Source of the DNA: DAOPZC01 sp035353175 | Lineage (GTDB): Bacteria > Verrucomicrobiota > Kiritimatiellia > RFP12 > UBA1067 | Reading direction: 5' to 3' | Length of the DNA: 64,000 bases | Assembly: GCA_035353175.1 (NCBI GenBank) | Contig: DAOPZC010000003.1 | Location: forward strand, 1 to 64,000 | Shown here: in pieces, positions 36,187 through 44,846 of the stretch | Position numbering within the stretch: position 1 is the stretch's first letter | Layout of the letters: every line of letters begins with the position of its first letter | Position numbers and translations under genes: made by a program | Notes under the pieces: model-generated | What the model was told of the DNA's origin: nothing | Databases searched by the model: none | The model's input: only the letters and a program-made list of their open reading frames with translations

Positions 36187-37653
36187 CTACACCGTGTACG
36201 TCGAAGCGGCGGTGTTGCCTCCGCTCGCAGTCCAGATGTGATGATAGAACTCGCCGCGGGGCTTGTCAACGCGCTCGTAGGTGTGCGCGCCGAAGTAATC
36301 GCGCTGCGCCTGCAGCAGGTTGGCCGGCAGGCGGGCGCTGCGGTACGCATCATAGTAGTTGAGCGCGGTGCTCATGGCCGGCACCGGGATGCCCAGGTCC
36401 ACGGCCGTCTTGATGACCGCGCGCCACGCGTCCTGCGCCTTGGCGACGACCTTTTTGAAATACGGGTCAAGCAACAGGTTGGCCAAGGAAGGGTTCTTGT
36501 CGAACGCCTCCTTGATCTTGCCCAGGAACCGCGCGCGGATGATGCAGCCCTGACGCCACACCAGCGCGATCTCGCCGTAGTTCAGATCCCATTTGTACTC
36601 GGCCGCCGCCGCGCGCATGAGCTGATAGCCCTGCGCGTACGAGCAGATCTTCGAGGCGTAGACCGCCTGTTCCAACTGTTTGACGAAAAGCTTCTTGTCG
36701 ACTTCCGCCGCGACGGCGGGGCCTTTGAGGACTTTGGCGGCCGCGACGCGCTCTTCCTTGATCGCCGAGAGGCAGCGCGCGAAGACGGCCTCCGCAATCT
36801 GCGGAATCGCCACGCCCAGATCAAGCCCGGCCTGCGAGGTCCACTTGCCCGTGCCCTTCTGCCCGGCCGTGTCGAGGATCACATCCACCATCGGCTTGCC
36901 CGTCACCTCGTCGTACTGCGAGAGGATGTCCGCCGAGATATCGATCAGGTAGCTGTCGAGATCGCCCTTGTTCCACTTGGCGAAAACCTTCTGCATCTCC
37001 TTCGCGCTCATGCCCAGGCCGCGCGCCATCAGGTCGTACGCCTCGCAGGTGAGCTGCATGTCGCCGTACTCGATGCCGTTGTGCACCATCTTCACGAAAT
37101 GTCCCGCGCCGTCGCTGCCGATCCACGCGCAGCAGGGCGAGCCGTCGTCCACCTTCGCCGCGATGTCCTGGAAGATATCCTTCACGTGCGGCCACGCCTT
37201 GGCGTCCCCGCCGGGCATGATGGCCGGCCCCAAGAGCGCGCCCTCTTCGCCGCCCGACACGCCGGTGCCGATGAAACGCAGGCCCTTCTCGGCCAGATAT
37301 TTCGTGCGGCGGATGGTGTCGGGGAAGTGGCTGTTGCCGCCGTCGATGACGATGTCGCCCTTCTCCAGCACGGGCAGCAACGACTCGATCGTCTCGTCCA
37401 CGGCCTTGCCGGCCTTGACCATCATCATGACGCGGCGCGGCTTCTTGAGGTTCGCGGCCAAGTCCTTCAGCGAGTGGCAGCCGATGAGCTTTTTCCCGGC
37501 GCCGCGGCCGCCGATGAACGCGTCGACTTTCTCAACCGTGCGGTTAAAGCACGCCACGGTGTAACCCTTGCTCTCCATGTTCAAGACGAGGTTCTCGCCC
37601 ATCACCGCCAACCCGATCAACCCGATATCCGCTTTTGTCGCTTTCTTTGCCAT
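36187..37653 (-). CDS. gnd: 6-phosphogluconate dehydrogenase (decarboxylating)
   Basis: 488 residues, the usual length. The NADP-binding start is GLIGLAVMGENLVLNMESKG; further motifs are GGNSHFPDT, GVSGGEEGALLGPAIMPGG, KMVHNGIEYGDMQL and LDTAGQKGTGKWTSQ with the catalytic Lys region, ending in a typical C-terminal tail (GEFYHHIWT). It converts 6-phosphogluconate to ribulose-5-phosphate and CO2. AAGGAG nine bases before the ATG at 37653 sets the start; the longer frame from 37857 is not homologous. It lies downstream of a LarA-type epimerase and a mannonate oxidoreductase-like SDR, suggesting a role in hexuronate or gluconate use. Confidence 0.96.
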   Translation of the reverse strand: MAKKATKADIGLIGLAVMGENLVLNMESKGYTVACFNRTVEKVDAFIGGRGAGKKLIGCHSLKDLAANLKKPRRVMMMVKAGKAVDETIESLLPVLEKGDIVIDGGNSHFPDTIRRTKYLAEKGLRFIGTGVSGGEEGALLGPAIMPGGDAKAWPHVKDIFQDIAAKVDDGSPCCAWIGSDGAGHFVKMVHNGIEYGDMQLTCEAYDLMARGLGMSAKEMQKVFAKWNKGDLDSYLIDISADILSQYDEVTGKPMVDVILDTAGQKGTGKWTSQAGLDLGVAIPQIAEAVFARCLSAIKEERVAAAKVLKGPAVAAEVDKKLFVKQLEQAVYASKICSYAQGYQLMRAAAAEYKWDLNYGEIALVWRQGCIIRARFLGKIKEAFDKNPSLANLLLDPYFKKVVAKAQDAWRAVIKTAVDLGIPVPAMSTALNYYDAYRSARLPANLLQAQRDYFGAHTYERVDKPRGEFYHHIWTASGGNTAASTYTV

Positions 37654-37769
37654 TGTTATTTTCTCCTTTTCGAATGATCCGAAAAAATCGATTGAGCCGA
37701 AAGAACCGGGCCTCGAATCCATCGAATCTTTCGATTCCGCCCGATTCTTTCGACAAAACGCGCCGTCGC

Positions 37770-38627
37770 TTACACGCCGCTGTAGGCCGAAAACCCGCCG
37801 TCGATCGGCACCACGACCCCCGTCACGAACCCGGCGGCCTGATCCGAAACCAGCCACAGCAACGCGCCGATCAGGTCGGCCGGCTCGCCGAAATGCCCCA
37901 TCGGCGTGTGCGCCATGATCTTGTCAGAGCGCGGCGTCAGCGAGCCGTCCTTATTGGTCAACAGGGCGCGGTTCTGGTCGGTGAGAAAGAAGCCCGGCGC
38001 GATCGCGTTGACGCGGATGCCGGCCTTGGCCATGTGCACCGCCATCCACTGCGTGAAGTTGCTGACCGCCGCCTTGGCCGCGCTGTACGCGGGGATCTTG
38101 GTGAGCGGACGGAACGCGTTCATCGACGAGACGTTGATCACCACGCCCGAACGGCCCAACGCCATCTTCTTGGTGAACGCCTGAGTCGGCAGCAGCGTGC
38201 CGAGGAAGTTCAGGTTGAACACGAATTCGATGCCCTTGGGGTCCAGGTCGTAAAACGTCACGAAATCCCGGTTCTCATTGAGCAGGTCGTCGGGATTCAT
38301 ATACTCCATCGCCGTGGTGCCCTTGGGGTGGTTGCCGCCCGCGCCGTTGAGGAGGATCGAGACCGGGCCCAGCGTCTTCTCGACCTGCTCGTTCGCGGCT
38401 TCGAGGCTCGCCTTGTCCAGCGCGTTGCAGGCCACGGCCATGGCCTTGCCGCCCGCCGCCGTGATCTCATCCGCCACCTTCTGCGCCGCCTCCAGCTTCA
38501 GGTCCGCCACGGCCACCGCCGCGCCGCACTCGGCCAACGCCTTGGCCATCGCGCCGCACAGCACGCCGCCGCCGCCGGTCACAACCGCCACTTTACCATT
38601 CAAATCCACTTTAAAAGGCACCGCCAT
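37770..38627 (-). CDS. SDR, D-mannonate oxidoreductase (fructuronate reductase)-like
   Basis: 285 residues. The SDR features are VAVVTGGGGVLCGAMAKAL, NGAGGN, catalytic Ser in NVSSMNAF and YSAAK. The segment FYDLDPKGIEFVFNLNFLG and the closing VVPIDGGFSAYSGV resemble the SDR-type mannonate oxidoreductase (Bacillus YjmF/UxuB group), which interconverts D-fructuronate and D-mannonate with NAD. Substrate is by resemblance only. AAGGAG precedes the ATG at 38627. The gap to gnd is 116 bp and contains repeated TCGATTC-type short motifs; the gap to the upstream LarA gene is 51 bp. Confidence 0.8.
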   Translation of the reverse strand: MAVPFKVDLNGKVAVVTGGGGVLCGAMAKALAECGAAVAVADLKLEAAQKVADEITAAGGKAMAVACNALDKASLEAANEQVEKTLGPVSILLNGAGGNHPKGTTAMEYMNPDDLLNENRDFVTFYDLDPKGIEFVFNLNFLGTLLPTQAFTKKMALGRSGVVINVSSMNAFRPLTKIPAYSAAKAAVSNFTQWMAVHMAKAGIRVNAIAPGFFLTDQNRALLTNKDGSLTPRSDKIMAHTPMGHFGEPADLIGALLWLVSDQAAGFVTGVVVPIDGGFSAYSGV

Positions 38628-38648
38628 TTTTTTGCTCCTTATTTATTC

Positions 38649-38670
38649 GGGCGGGCACGGTGTCCCGCCC
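38649..38670. repeat. REP-like GC hairpin between LarA-like gene and SDR
   Basis: GGGCGGG, loop CACGGTGT, CCCGCCC. It is the same design as the hairpin at 3204-3225. Confidence 0.6.
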
Positions 38671-38678
38671 CGATATCG

Positions 38679-39956
38679 TTACGACTGAAACCGCTCCCGC
38701 ACCGACCACAACCCGATCGCGGGATTACTGATGTAGAAAATCTCTTCGCCGTCGGGCATCACGTTGACGCCGTCTTTCAGCGTGTCCGGATTGTAGCGCG
38801 CCATCGCCGCCGCGACATCGGCAAACGTGAAGCCCGCGCCCTCGACCTCTGCGCGCGTCAGATGCCCGGGCGCGTAGGTGATGCCGAACCGGCCCTCGGA
38901 AGAGCCGTGGATCAGGTGCGCCGCGGCGCCGAGGTTTTCCTGCAGGTCCTTGTTGGCCTTCACCGCCGCCAACGTTTTCGGCGTCCCGAAGTAGCCGTAC
39001 TTGCGGATCAGCGCGTCGATCTGCCTGTCCTCGCCGAACTCCTTCACGCCCGGCGCCAGGATCAGCAGTTCGCCGCCGTCGGCCATGGCCATGCGCGTGC
39101 GGTAGATCGCCTTGTTGCCGAGCCACGTGCTCTTGAACTCTGCGGGGTCCAGATAGACCACGCATTTCTTGAACGGTTTCGGCACCATCTCGAAGTTGAC
39201 CTCGAGCGCGAGCGCCGCGGCGCGGTTGAAGACCTCGATGTCGTCGCCCGCGTAGAGCCCGCGCACCGCCATGCCGCCGCTCTCGGCGCGGCCCACGACC
39301 GTCTGCACGTACACGGTCTGCGGCAGCAGGTGGCCGAAATGGTCCGACCCGTAATTGAACAGCTTGCGCACCGGCGTATCGGCCCGGCCCATGATGCGTT
39401 CCATGCCGTAGACCGCGCCGACGAAGTGGCTGCGGTTGATCGCCACGGCGCCGCCGGTGCCGACGAACAGGTTCTTGTTGTAGTTGGCCATGCCGATCAC
39501 TTCGTGCGGCACGACCTGGCCGATCGACAGGATCAGGTCGAACCCGCCCTCGACGAGCAGCTTGTTCACCTGCACCGGCCAGTCGAAATCCAGCTTGCCG
39601 CCGGTGATCTCGCTCACGTAGGCGGGCGGCACCGTGCCCAGCGTCACCACGTCGTTGCGCCAGTCGTGGGGCTTGAAGAGCGACAGCGGCATCTCGCCGA
39701 ACATCTCGCGGAGCTGCTTCTCGGTCATGGGCGAGTGGGTGCCCAGCGCGGGCAACACGGCGGCCAGGCGGTCGCCGTAATATTCCCACACATACTGCGT
39801 CAGCAGGCCGGCCTGCGAATGGAAGCGGGTGAAATCCGGAGGCAATACCAACACTTTTTTGCGGGGGCCCAACTTGTCCAGCGCCTCAAACAGCCCCTGC
39901 TTCATTTGCGCGCGGTCGATCACGTCTTTCACCGCGCCACGTGCATAGTACAACAT
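38679..39956 (-). CDS. LarA-type nickel-pincer 2-hydroxyacid racemase/epimerase
   Basis: 425 residues. Key LarA residues are retained: PPDFTR (Asp/Arg pair), ALGTHSPMT (first His), GQVVPHEV (second His) and, exactly ten residues after that His, the Lys in NYNKNLF that would hold the nickel-pincer cofactor. Known members racemise lactate, malate and other 2-hydroxyacids, and some epimerise D-gluconate at C2. The neighbours (mannonate oxidoreductase-like SDR and gnd) make a mannonate/gluconate substrate attractive, but that is inference. The cofactor genes larB, larC and larE are not in the window. The start at 39956 follows AAAGG; the longer frame from 40013 is not homologous. Confidence 0.85.
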   Translation of the reverse strand: MLYYARGAVKDVIDRAQMKQGLFEALDKLGPRKKVLVLPPDFTRFHSQAGLLTQYVWEYYGDRLAAVLPALGTHSPMTEKQLREMFGEMPLSLFKPHDWRNDVVTLGTVPPAYVSEITGGKLDFDWPVQVNKLLVEGGFDLILSIGQVVPHEVIGMANYNKNLFVGTGGAVAINRSHFVGAVYGMERIMGRADTPVRKLFNYGSDHFGHLLPQTVYVQTVVGRAESGGMAVRGLYAGDDIEVFNRAAALALEVNFEMVPKPFKKCVVYLDPAEFKSTWLGNKAIYRTRMAMADGGELLILAPGVKEFGEDRQIDALIRKYGYFGTPKTLAAVKANKDLQENLGAAAHLIHGSSEGRFGITYAPGHLTRAEVEGAGFTFADVAAAMARYNPDTLKDGVNVMPDGEEIFYISNPAIGLWSVRERFQS

Positions 39957-40040
39957 GAAACACCTTTCCTTTTTTTGCGCATTTAGTGTTGCATAACGCC
40001 CCCGCCAAATCAAGCGCGGGCACGTCCCGCAAAAACGGGA

Positions 40041-40070
40041 TTGTCGAAGCGGCGCGGGGTGCCGTATACT
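40041..40070 (+). promoter_or_regulatory. sigma-70-type promoter of the LptF/G gene
   Basis: TTGTCG (40041-40046), 18 bp, TATACT (40065-40070). The ATG at 40082 begins only 12 bp after the -10 box, so the mRNA would be nearly leaderless, in keeping with the missing Shine-Dalgarno. Confidence 0.5.
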
Positions 40071-40081
40071 CTCCCCCGTTT

Positions 40082-41179
40082 ATGCGAATCCTCACCCGAT
40101 ATGTGCTCCGCGAATTCCTGATCCCCTTCACCTACTGCGTGATCGGCTTTTTGGGCATTTACATTGTCTTCGAGCTGTTCGACTCTTTCAACCGGATCAT
40201 GGAGGCCAAGCCCCCCGTGACGCAGGTGCTCGCGTTCTTTGCCGGCTACGTGTCGCCCTACCTCGAGTGGCTGATTCCCGCCGCCCTGCTGCTGGGGACG
40301 CTCTACACGATGTGGAATTTCTGCCGGCACAGCGAAATCACCGCCATGCGGGCCAGCGGCATCGGTTTCCTGATCATCGTGCGGCCGCTGCTCGCCGTCG
40401 CCGGCATCATGGCGGCGGTGGTGGCCTGCGTCAACGAGTTCTATGCGCCGGGAGCCTCGGAAAAGGCTCGCAGCTACCGCGAGGCGCATTTCAAGCCCTC
40501 GGCCGGCAAAGCCCTCGAGGACATCCCCTACTACAACCAGCCCGCGGGCCGCGTCTGGCGCATCAACAAGATGGCCGCCAGCAATGCCAACCTGCTCGAG
40601 GGCGTGCGGATCTCGTTCGACCGCCCGGACGGCAGCCGTCAACTGGACGTCACCTGCCGCAAAGCCGAATACCTGGACGGCATGTGGTGGCTTTTCTACC
40701 CGAAGTACCAATATTTCGACGAGTTGAACAACCCGGTCGCGAACCCTTATCCCGCCTTGGGCGGCCTTCCCGTCAGGGCCTTTCCCGAACTGGACGAGAC
40801 GCCGCACGATTTCCTGCTGATGAACAAATCGTGGGAATACTACACCGTCCGCGACATGCGCCATTACCTCGACCGGCACCCGCATCTCAAGAAAGAGGAG
40901 ATCGCCTCCAAGACCTTCGACATCCACGCCCGCTTGGCGGCCCCCTTCTCCTGCCTGATCATCACCCTTTTCGCCATTCCGGCAGGCGTCGCCACCGGCC
41001 GCCAGAGCGTCTTCAAAGGCGTGCTCATCGCCGTTGCCATGTTCTTCGCTTTCTACGCCGCCTCGCTCGGCTGCATGGTGCTGGCGAAAAACGGCCTCTT
41101 GCCCGCCGTTCCGGCGGCCTGGCTCGCGAATCTGGCGTTCCTGGCGGCCGGACTGGTTCTCTTCCACCGCCAGCGCTGA
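40082..41179 (+). CDS. LptF/LptG-family lipopolysaccharide export permease
   Basis: About 365 residues with six hydrophobic helices (three at each end) around a periplasmic beta-jellyroll, the YjgP/YjgQ layout. It begins MRILTRYVLREFLIPF and has LRHSEI-like CRHSEITAMRASG, typical of the family. It works with LptB to extract LPS from the inner membrane. Whether it is F or G is not clear, and the partner subunit is not adjacent. Its promoter nearly touches the start codon. It converges with the Hsp20-like gene with 10 bp between the stops. Confidence 0.9.
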   Translation: MRILTRYVLREFLIPFTYCVIGFLGIYIVFELFDSFNRIMEAKPPVTQVLAFFAGYVSPYLEWLIPAALLLGTLYTMWNFCRHSEITAMRASGIGFLIIVRPLLAVAGIMAAVVACVNEFYAPGASEKARSYREAHFKPSAGKALEDIPYYNQPAGRVWRINKMAASNANLLEGVRISFDRPDGSRQLDVTCRKAEYLDGMWWLFYPKYQYFDELNNPVANPYPALGGLPVRAFPELDETPHDFLLMNKSWEYYTVRDMRHYLDRHPHLKKEEIASKTFDIHARLAAPFSCLIITLFAIPAGVATGRQSVFKGVLIAVAMFFAFYAASLGCMVLAKNGLLPAVPAAWLANLAFLAAGLVLFHRQR

Positions 41180-41189
41180 GAACGGACGC

Positions 41190-41732
41190 TCAGCCGGCCG
41201 GCGGCTGGATGCGGACGCGCAGCACGTCGTTGGAAATGGCGCTGAGCACGTGGTCGGCGCGTTCCGCATCGTACAGGCACGGGATGCGGACGCGCTGCTG
41301 GTAGGTCTTGCCGGTGTCGCCGTCGCGCATCGTCAGGGTCAAGACGTTGCCGGCCGCCGTCACGCGCACACTCTCTTGGGCAACCCACTCCGGCAAAGAA
41401 AACAGCACTTCGTAGGCCTTGCCGTCCTCGCGCATATCCATGGCCGGGCTGCAGGGGACACGCTCCCATCCGGAGGCCACCATCGACCGCGCGATGGTGT
41501 TCACGCGCGTTCGGCCGGCAGACACCCGCAGACCTTCAACCGCCCGCGACGGCGAGACCGGCCGACGCATCCGCGTTTCGTCGCGCCCGGCCCCGGCGGC
41601 CGACGCTCCGCCAAGCAGAGCATCCGTGCGGTTCGCCGAATACCAGACAGCCCCCAGAAGGACGAAAACCGTTACGAGAAGAAGGTTGTCGCACCCCGCC
41701 CATAACCTTTCGAAACCTTTATTCTCTTTCAT
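41190..41732 (-). CDS. membrane-anchored Hsp20/alpha-crystallin-like protein
   Basis: 180 residues. A TM helix (about 16-32) is followed by a flexible Arg/Ala-rich linker and an alpha-crystallin-like beta-sandwich (about 90-180): DMREDGKAYEVLFSLPEW, VRVTAAGNVLTLTM and a final LRVRIQ strand with an IxI-like end. Small heat-shock proteins hold unfolded proteins; a membrane-tethered form would act at the inner membrane surface or in the periplasm. Only the domain pattern supports this. It diverges from the sensor kinase gene across a 281-bp gap. Confidence 0.65.
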   Translation of the reverse strand: MKENKGFERLWAGCDNLLLVTVFVLLGAVWYSANRTDALLGGASAAGAGRDETRMRRPVSPSRAVEGLRVSAGRTRVNTIARSMVASGWERVPCSPAMDMREDGKAYEVLFSLPEWVAQESVRVTAAGNVLTLTMRDGDTGKTYQQRVRIPCLYDAERADHVLSAISNDVLRVRIQPPAG

Positions 41733-42013
41733 AACCGCATCCCGAAAAATGGTCCGCCGTAGAATGAAGCAAATGACGTGCCATTGGTTTTACGCCCCGT
41801 TTTCTCGCCGACTTCGGCCCGCCGCCCTCCGGCGAGAAACGCAAAAAGAATCCGAGCGCGCCAACCTGTCGCAGAGAAACGCGCCAACTTGTCGCATCCC
41901 GGCTTGCTATTGTCCGAGAAAGAGGGATAATGAACACGATGTGAGCGCGGAAAGAAGACCTTGGGACCCGTTCATCCCCGAGACGGCACATTCCCTGCTC
42001 ACTGGGATGACGC
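41733..42013. promoter_or_regulatory. divergent regulatory gap upstream of the sensor kinase
   Basis: Two copies of GCGCCAACYTGTCGCA lie at 41858-41873 and 41881-41896, a 23-bp period (about two helical turns), just before TTGCTA (41904-41909), 16 bp, GATAAT (41926-41931). This looks like an operator placed directly upstream of a sigma-70 promoter for the kinase-regulator pair. A five-codon ORF starts at the -10 box but is probably chance. Confidence 0.5.
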
Positions 42014-43435
42014 ATGACAAGCACGACCACACTTTCCGAACCGCGGCATGGCGCATGGCGGCTGGAGTTCATCCTCCTGCTGGCCCTGTTGACGTCGGCC
42101 TTGATGGCGGGCGGCGTGCTTGTTTTCCTCAAAGTCCAGCACGACAAGCGAGCCCATCTCGCGGCCACGGAGACCGTCTTGCAGGAAGGCGAGGCGCTTC
42201 TCGACGCGCTCAGCTTCCAGAGCATCTCCTTTGCGAAGAACCCCGTGCCCGCCGAATGGCGCCTTTTCGCCACCCGGGTGGACAGCGCCTTTTCGGTCCG
42301 CAAAGACGTCCAATCGGTCTCCGTGTCGCGGGACGGCGTCACGGTCTTTCACCGCCAGGCGGGCGGGTTCAACACGCCGCCGCCCCTGCCACCCGCCCCC
42401 CCCGGATGGGCCGGCCCGGTCACGAACCAGATGGCCGAGACCGAAATGTCGCGGGGCTCCATTGAGATCGGCGGCGTCCGGCAGCCGGTCTTTGTCATCT
42501 CGCGCACCATGTCCTTGAGCGACGGCAGCAAGATCGTCACCGAAGCCACGTTCAAACGCGAGGCGGTCGGCACGGAGGAGCTCCCCGCGCGCGCCCTGGT
42601 CTCTTCGCTTTTCTCTTTTTCCGTCGCCGTGCTGATCCTCGCGTTCGCGGTCTGCGCCCTGGTGCTCCTCGTCGCGGTCGCGCGCGACCGCCGCCGCGAG
42701 CAGCGCGCCCGCCAGGAGGAGCACCTCGCCTTCTCGGGCGTGCTGGCCAACGGCATCCTGCACGACTTCCGCAACCCCATGTCCGCCGTGCGCCTCGACG
42801 CCCAGATGCTCGGCAAGGAGATGAAGCGGACGGAGGGCTTCCGCCCCGAGCGTGTCCGCGACCTCTCGGAGCGCATCGCCCGCACGATGGAGCGCATGGA
42901 CAAAGTCTTCCAGGAATTCCTCTTCCTCGCCAAACCGGCCGACGAGAAGCCGGAGCGCGTCGATCTCGAGCAGGTGGTCAAGGAGTGCGTGGACACCCTG
43001 GCCCCCCGCATCGAACACGCCGAGGTCGCCGTCAAAACCGTCCGGCTCGGCGACCTGCCCCACGCCGCGGCCTTTCCCTTCGCCCTGCGCAGGGCCCTGC
43101 TGAACGTGCTGATGAACAGCGTGCAGTTCGCGCCCAAGGGCAGCGAGATCACCGTGACCCTCGCGCGCCACGGCGGCCGGATCGTTGCCGACGTGCTCGA
43201 TCGCGGCCCCGGCATCCCGCCCGAAAAGCGCGAGACGGTCTTCGACATGTTTGTGACCGGCCGCCCCGAAGGCACCGGCCTGGGCCTCTTCCTCGCCCGC
43301 ACCGCCATCCGGCGCTGCGGCGGCGACATCGAGGCGTTCGGGCGTGAAGGCGGCGGCGCCGACCTCCGCATCACCCTGCCCGTCAGCGACGCCCCCCCGT
43401 TTCCCAACGCCGCATCACAACCTCCTCGTAACTAA
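42014..43435 (+). CDS. membrane sensor histidine kinase (partner of NtrC-type regulator)
   Basis: 473 residues. Two TM helices (about 17-40 and 195-220) enclose a periplasmic sensor domain. The HisKA motif is ILHDFRNPMSAVRLDAQML with the phospho-His; the ATPase has LNVLMNSVQFAP (N box), DRGPGIPP and GTGLGLFLAR. It is followed after 20 bp by an NtrC-type response regulator, which is its obvious partner. The signal is unknown. The C-terminal tail (PPFPNAASQPPRN) is encoded partly by short-repeat DNA. Confidence 0.92.
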   Translation: MTSTTTLSEPRHGAWRLEFILLLALLTSALMAGGVLVFLKVQHDKRAHLAATETVLQEGEALLDALSFQSISFAKNPVPAEWRLFATRVDSAFSVRKDVQSVSVSRDGVTVFHRQAGGFNTPPPLPPAPPGWAGPVTNQMAETEMSRGSIEIGGVRQPVFVISRTMSLSDGSKIVTEATFKREAVGTEELPARALVSSLFSFSVAVLILAFAVCALVLLVAVARDRRREQRARQEEHLAFSGVLANGILHDFRNPMSAVRLDAQMLGKEMKRTEGFRPERVRDLSERIARTMERMDKVFQEFLFLAKPADEKPERVDLEQVVKECVDTLAPRIEHAEVAVKTVRLGDLPHAAAFPFALRRALLNVLMNSVQFAPKGSEITVTLARHGGRIVADVLDRGPGIPPEKRETVFDMFVTGRPEGTGLGLFLARTAIRRCGGDIEAFGREGGGADLRITLPVSDAPPFPNAASQPPRN

Positions 43436-43455
43436 ATCCTAACCCCTCCTTTCCC

Positions 43456-44829
43456 ATGAACGACACGCCCACCCTCCTCATCATCGAAGACGATCCCGAC
43501 AATGCCCGGTCTGTGACCGAAGCCGCCGAGGACGCGGGATTCAAGGCCGTCTGCACCACCACCGGCACGGCCGGCGTCGACGCGTTCCGCCAGCACGTGC
43601 CCGACCTCGTGCTGAGCGACCTGGTCCTGCCCGACATCGACGGGCTGGAGGTGCTCGCGCGCCTGCGCAAGCTCGACGCCGCGGTGCCGGTCATCATCAT
43701 GACCGCCTACGGGTCCGTGGAGTCCGGCGTGCGCGCCATCCACGAAGGCGCCTACGACTACGTCACCAAGCCGCTCGACCTCGATGACATCCAGTCCAAG
43801 CTGCGCCGGGCCTATGAGACGTCGCGCCTGCGCCGCCAGGTGGACAAGCTCTCCCAGTCCGTGCGCGAGAAGTTCGCCGCCACCGCCATCATCGCGGAAT
43901 CGGCCGGCATGAAAGCGGTCATCACGCAGATCGAGGCGCTGGCCGACACCACCGCGACCGTACTCGTCACCGGCGAAAGCGGCACCGGCAAAGAGCTGGT
44001 GGCCCGCGCCCTGCATGTGGATTCCAAACGCGCCGACGGGCCCTTCGTGGCGGTCAACTGCGGCGCCTTCGCAGAAACGCTGCTGGAGTCCGAGCTCTTC
44101 GGCCACGAGAAGGGCTCGTTCACCGGCGCCGTCGGCACCTATAAGGGCGCCTTCGAGCGCGCCGACGGCGGCACGCTCTTCCTCGACGAGATCGGCGACG
44201 CGCCCGCCTCCGTCCAGGTCAAACTGCTGCGCGCGCTGGAAGAGAAAGAGGTCCGCCGCGTCGGCGGCAAGGAGGTTTTCAAGGTCAACGTGCGGCTGGT
44301 TTCCGCCACCAACAAAGACCTCGTCGCGATGGTCAAGGAGGGCACCTTCCGCGAGGACCTGCTTTACCGCCTCAACGTCGTGACCTTGCGCGTGCCGCCC
44401 CTGCGCAGCCGCAAGGAGGACATCCGCCACATGGCCGACCGCTTCATCGCGCGCGCCGCCTCGGAGAACGGCAAGCACATCACCACCGTCCGCCCCGACT
44501 TCTACGCCGCGCTGGAGTCGTACGACTGGCCGGGCAACGTGCGCCAGCTCCGCAACATCGTCGAGTCCGCGGTCCTGCTCTCCCCCGGCGGCGTGCTGAC
44601 GGCCGACTCCGTGGCCCTGCCCGGCGGAGCCTCCGCGCGGGCCACCCCCGCGGCCGCCCCCGGGGCGTTGTCGATTCCGGACGGCATGACCCTCGAGCAG
44701 CTCGAGCGCGCGGTTCTCGAAACCCGCCTCCAGCAGAACAGCGGCAACCGGACCCTCACCGCCGACCAGCTCGGCCTCTCACGCCGCACGATCCAGCGCA
44801 AAATCAAAGAGCACAACCTGCCTTACTGA
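43456..44829 (+). CDS. NtrC-type sigma-54-dependent response regulator
   Basis: 457 residues. Receiver domain (1-120) with acidic pair EDD, phospho-acceptor Asp in LVLSDLVLPD and Lys in YVTKPLD; AAA+ domain (about 140-370) with GESGTGKE (Walker A), GSFTGA (the sigma-54-contacting loop, usually GAFTGA) and GGTLFLDEIGD (Walker B); a C-terminal Fis-type HTH (LTADQLGLSRRTIQRKIKEH). It should activate sigma-54 promoters when phosphorylated by the preceding kinase. A near-perfect sigma-54 promoter starts 18 bp after its stop, so the downstream ABC/Bat operon is the likely target. Confidence 0.96.
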   Translation: MNDTPTLLIIEDDPDNARSVTEAAEDAGFKAVCTTTGTAGVDAFRQHVPDLVLSDLVLPDIDGLEVLARLRKLDAAVPVIIMTAYGSVESGVRAIHEGAYDYVTKPLDLDDIQSKLRRAYETSRLRRQVDKLSQSVREKFAATAIIAESAGMKAVITQIEALADTTATVLVTGESGTGKELVARALHVDSKRADGPFVAVNCGAFAETLLESELFGHEKGSFTGAVGTYKGAFERADGGTLFLDEIGDAPASVQVKLLRALEEKEVRRVGGKEVFKVNVRLVSATNKDLVAMVKEGTFREDLLYRLNVVTLRVPPLRSRKEDIRHMADRFIARAASENGKHITTVRPDFYAALESYDWPGNVRQLRNIVESAVLLSPGGVLTADSVALPGGASARATPAAAPGALSIPDGMTLEQLERAVLETRLQQNSGNRTLTADQLGLSRRTIQRKIKEHNLPY

Positions 44830-44846
44830 CATGAAAATGGACAATA

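Noticed and set aside
37654..37769. Promoter or small gene between gnd and the SDR
   Set aside because: The gap has repeated TCGATTC/TCGAATC-type motifs but no -35/-10 pair or start with homology; the genes appear cotranscribed.
41893..41909. Second sigma-54 promoter before the sensor kinase
   Set aside because: TTGCT is present but the -24 element reads CGCATC instead of TGGCAC; a sigma-70 promoter overlaps and fits better.
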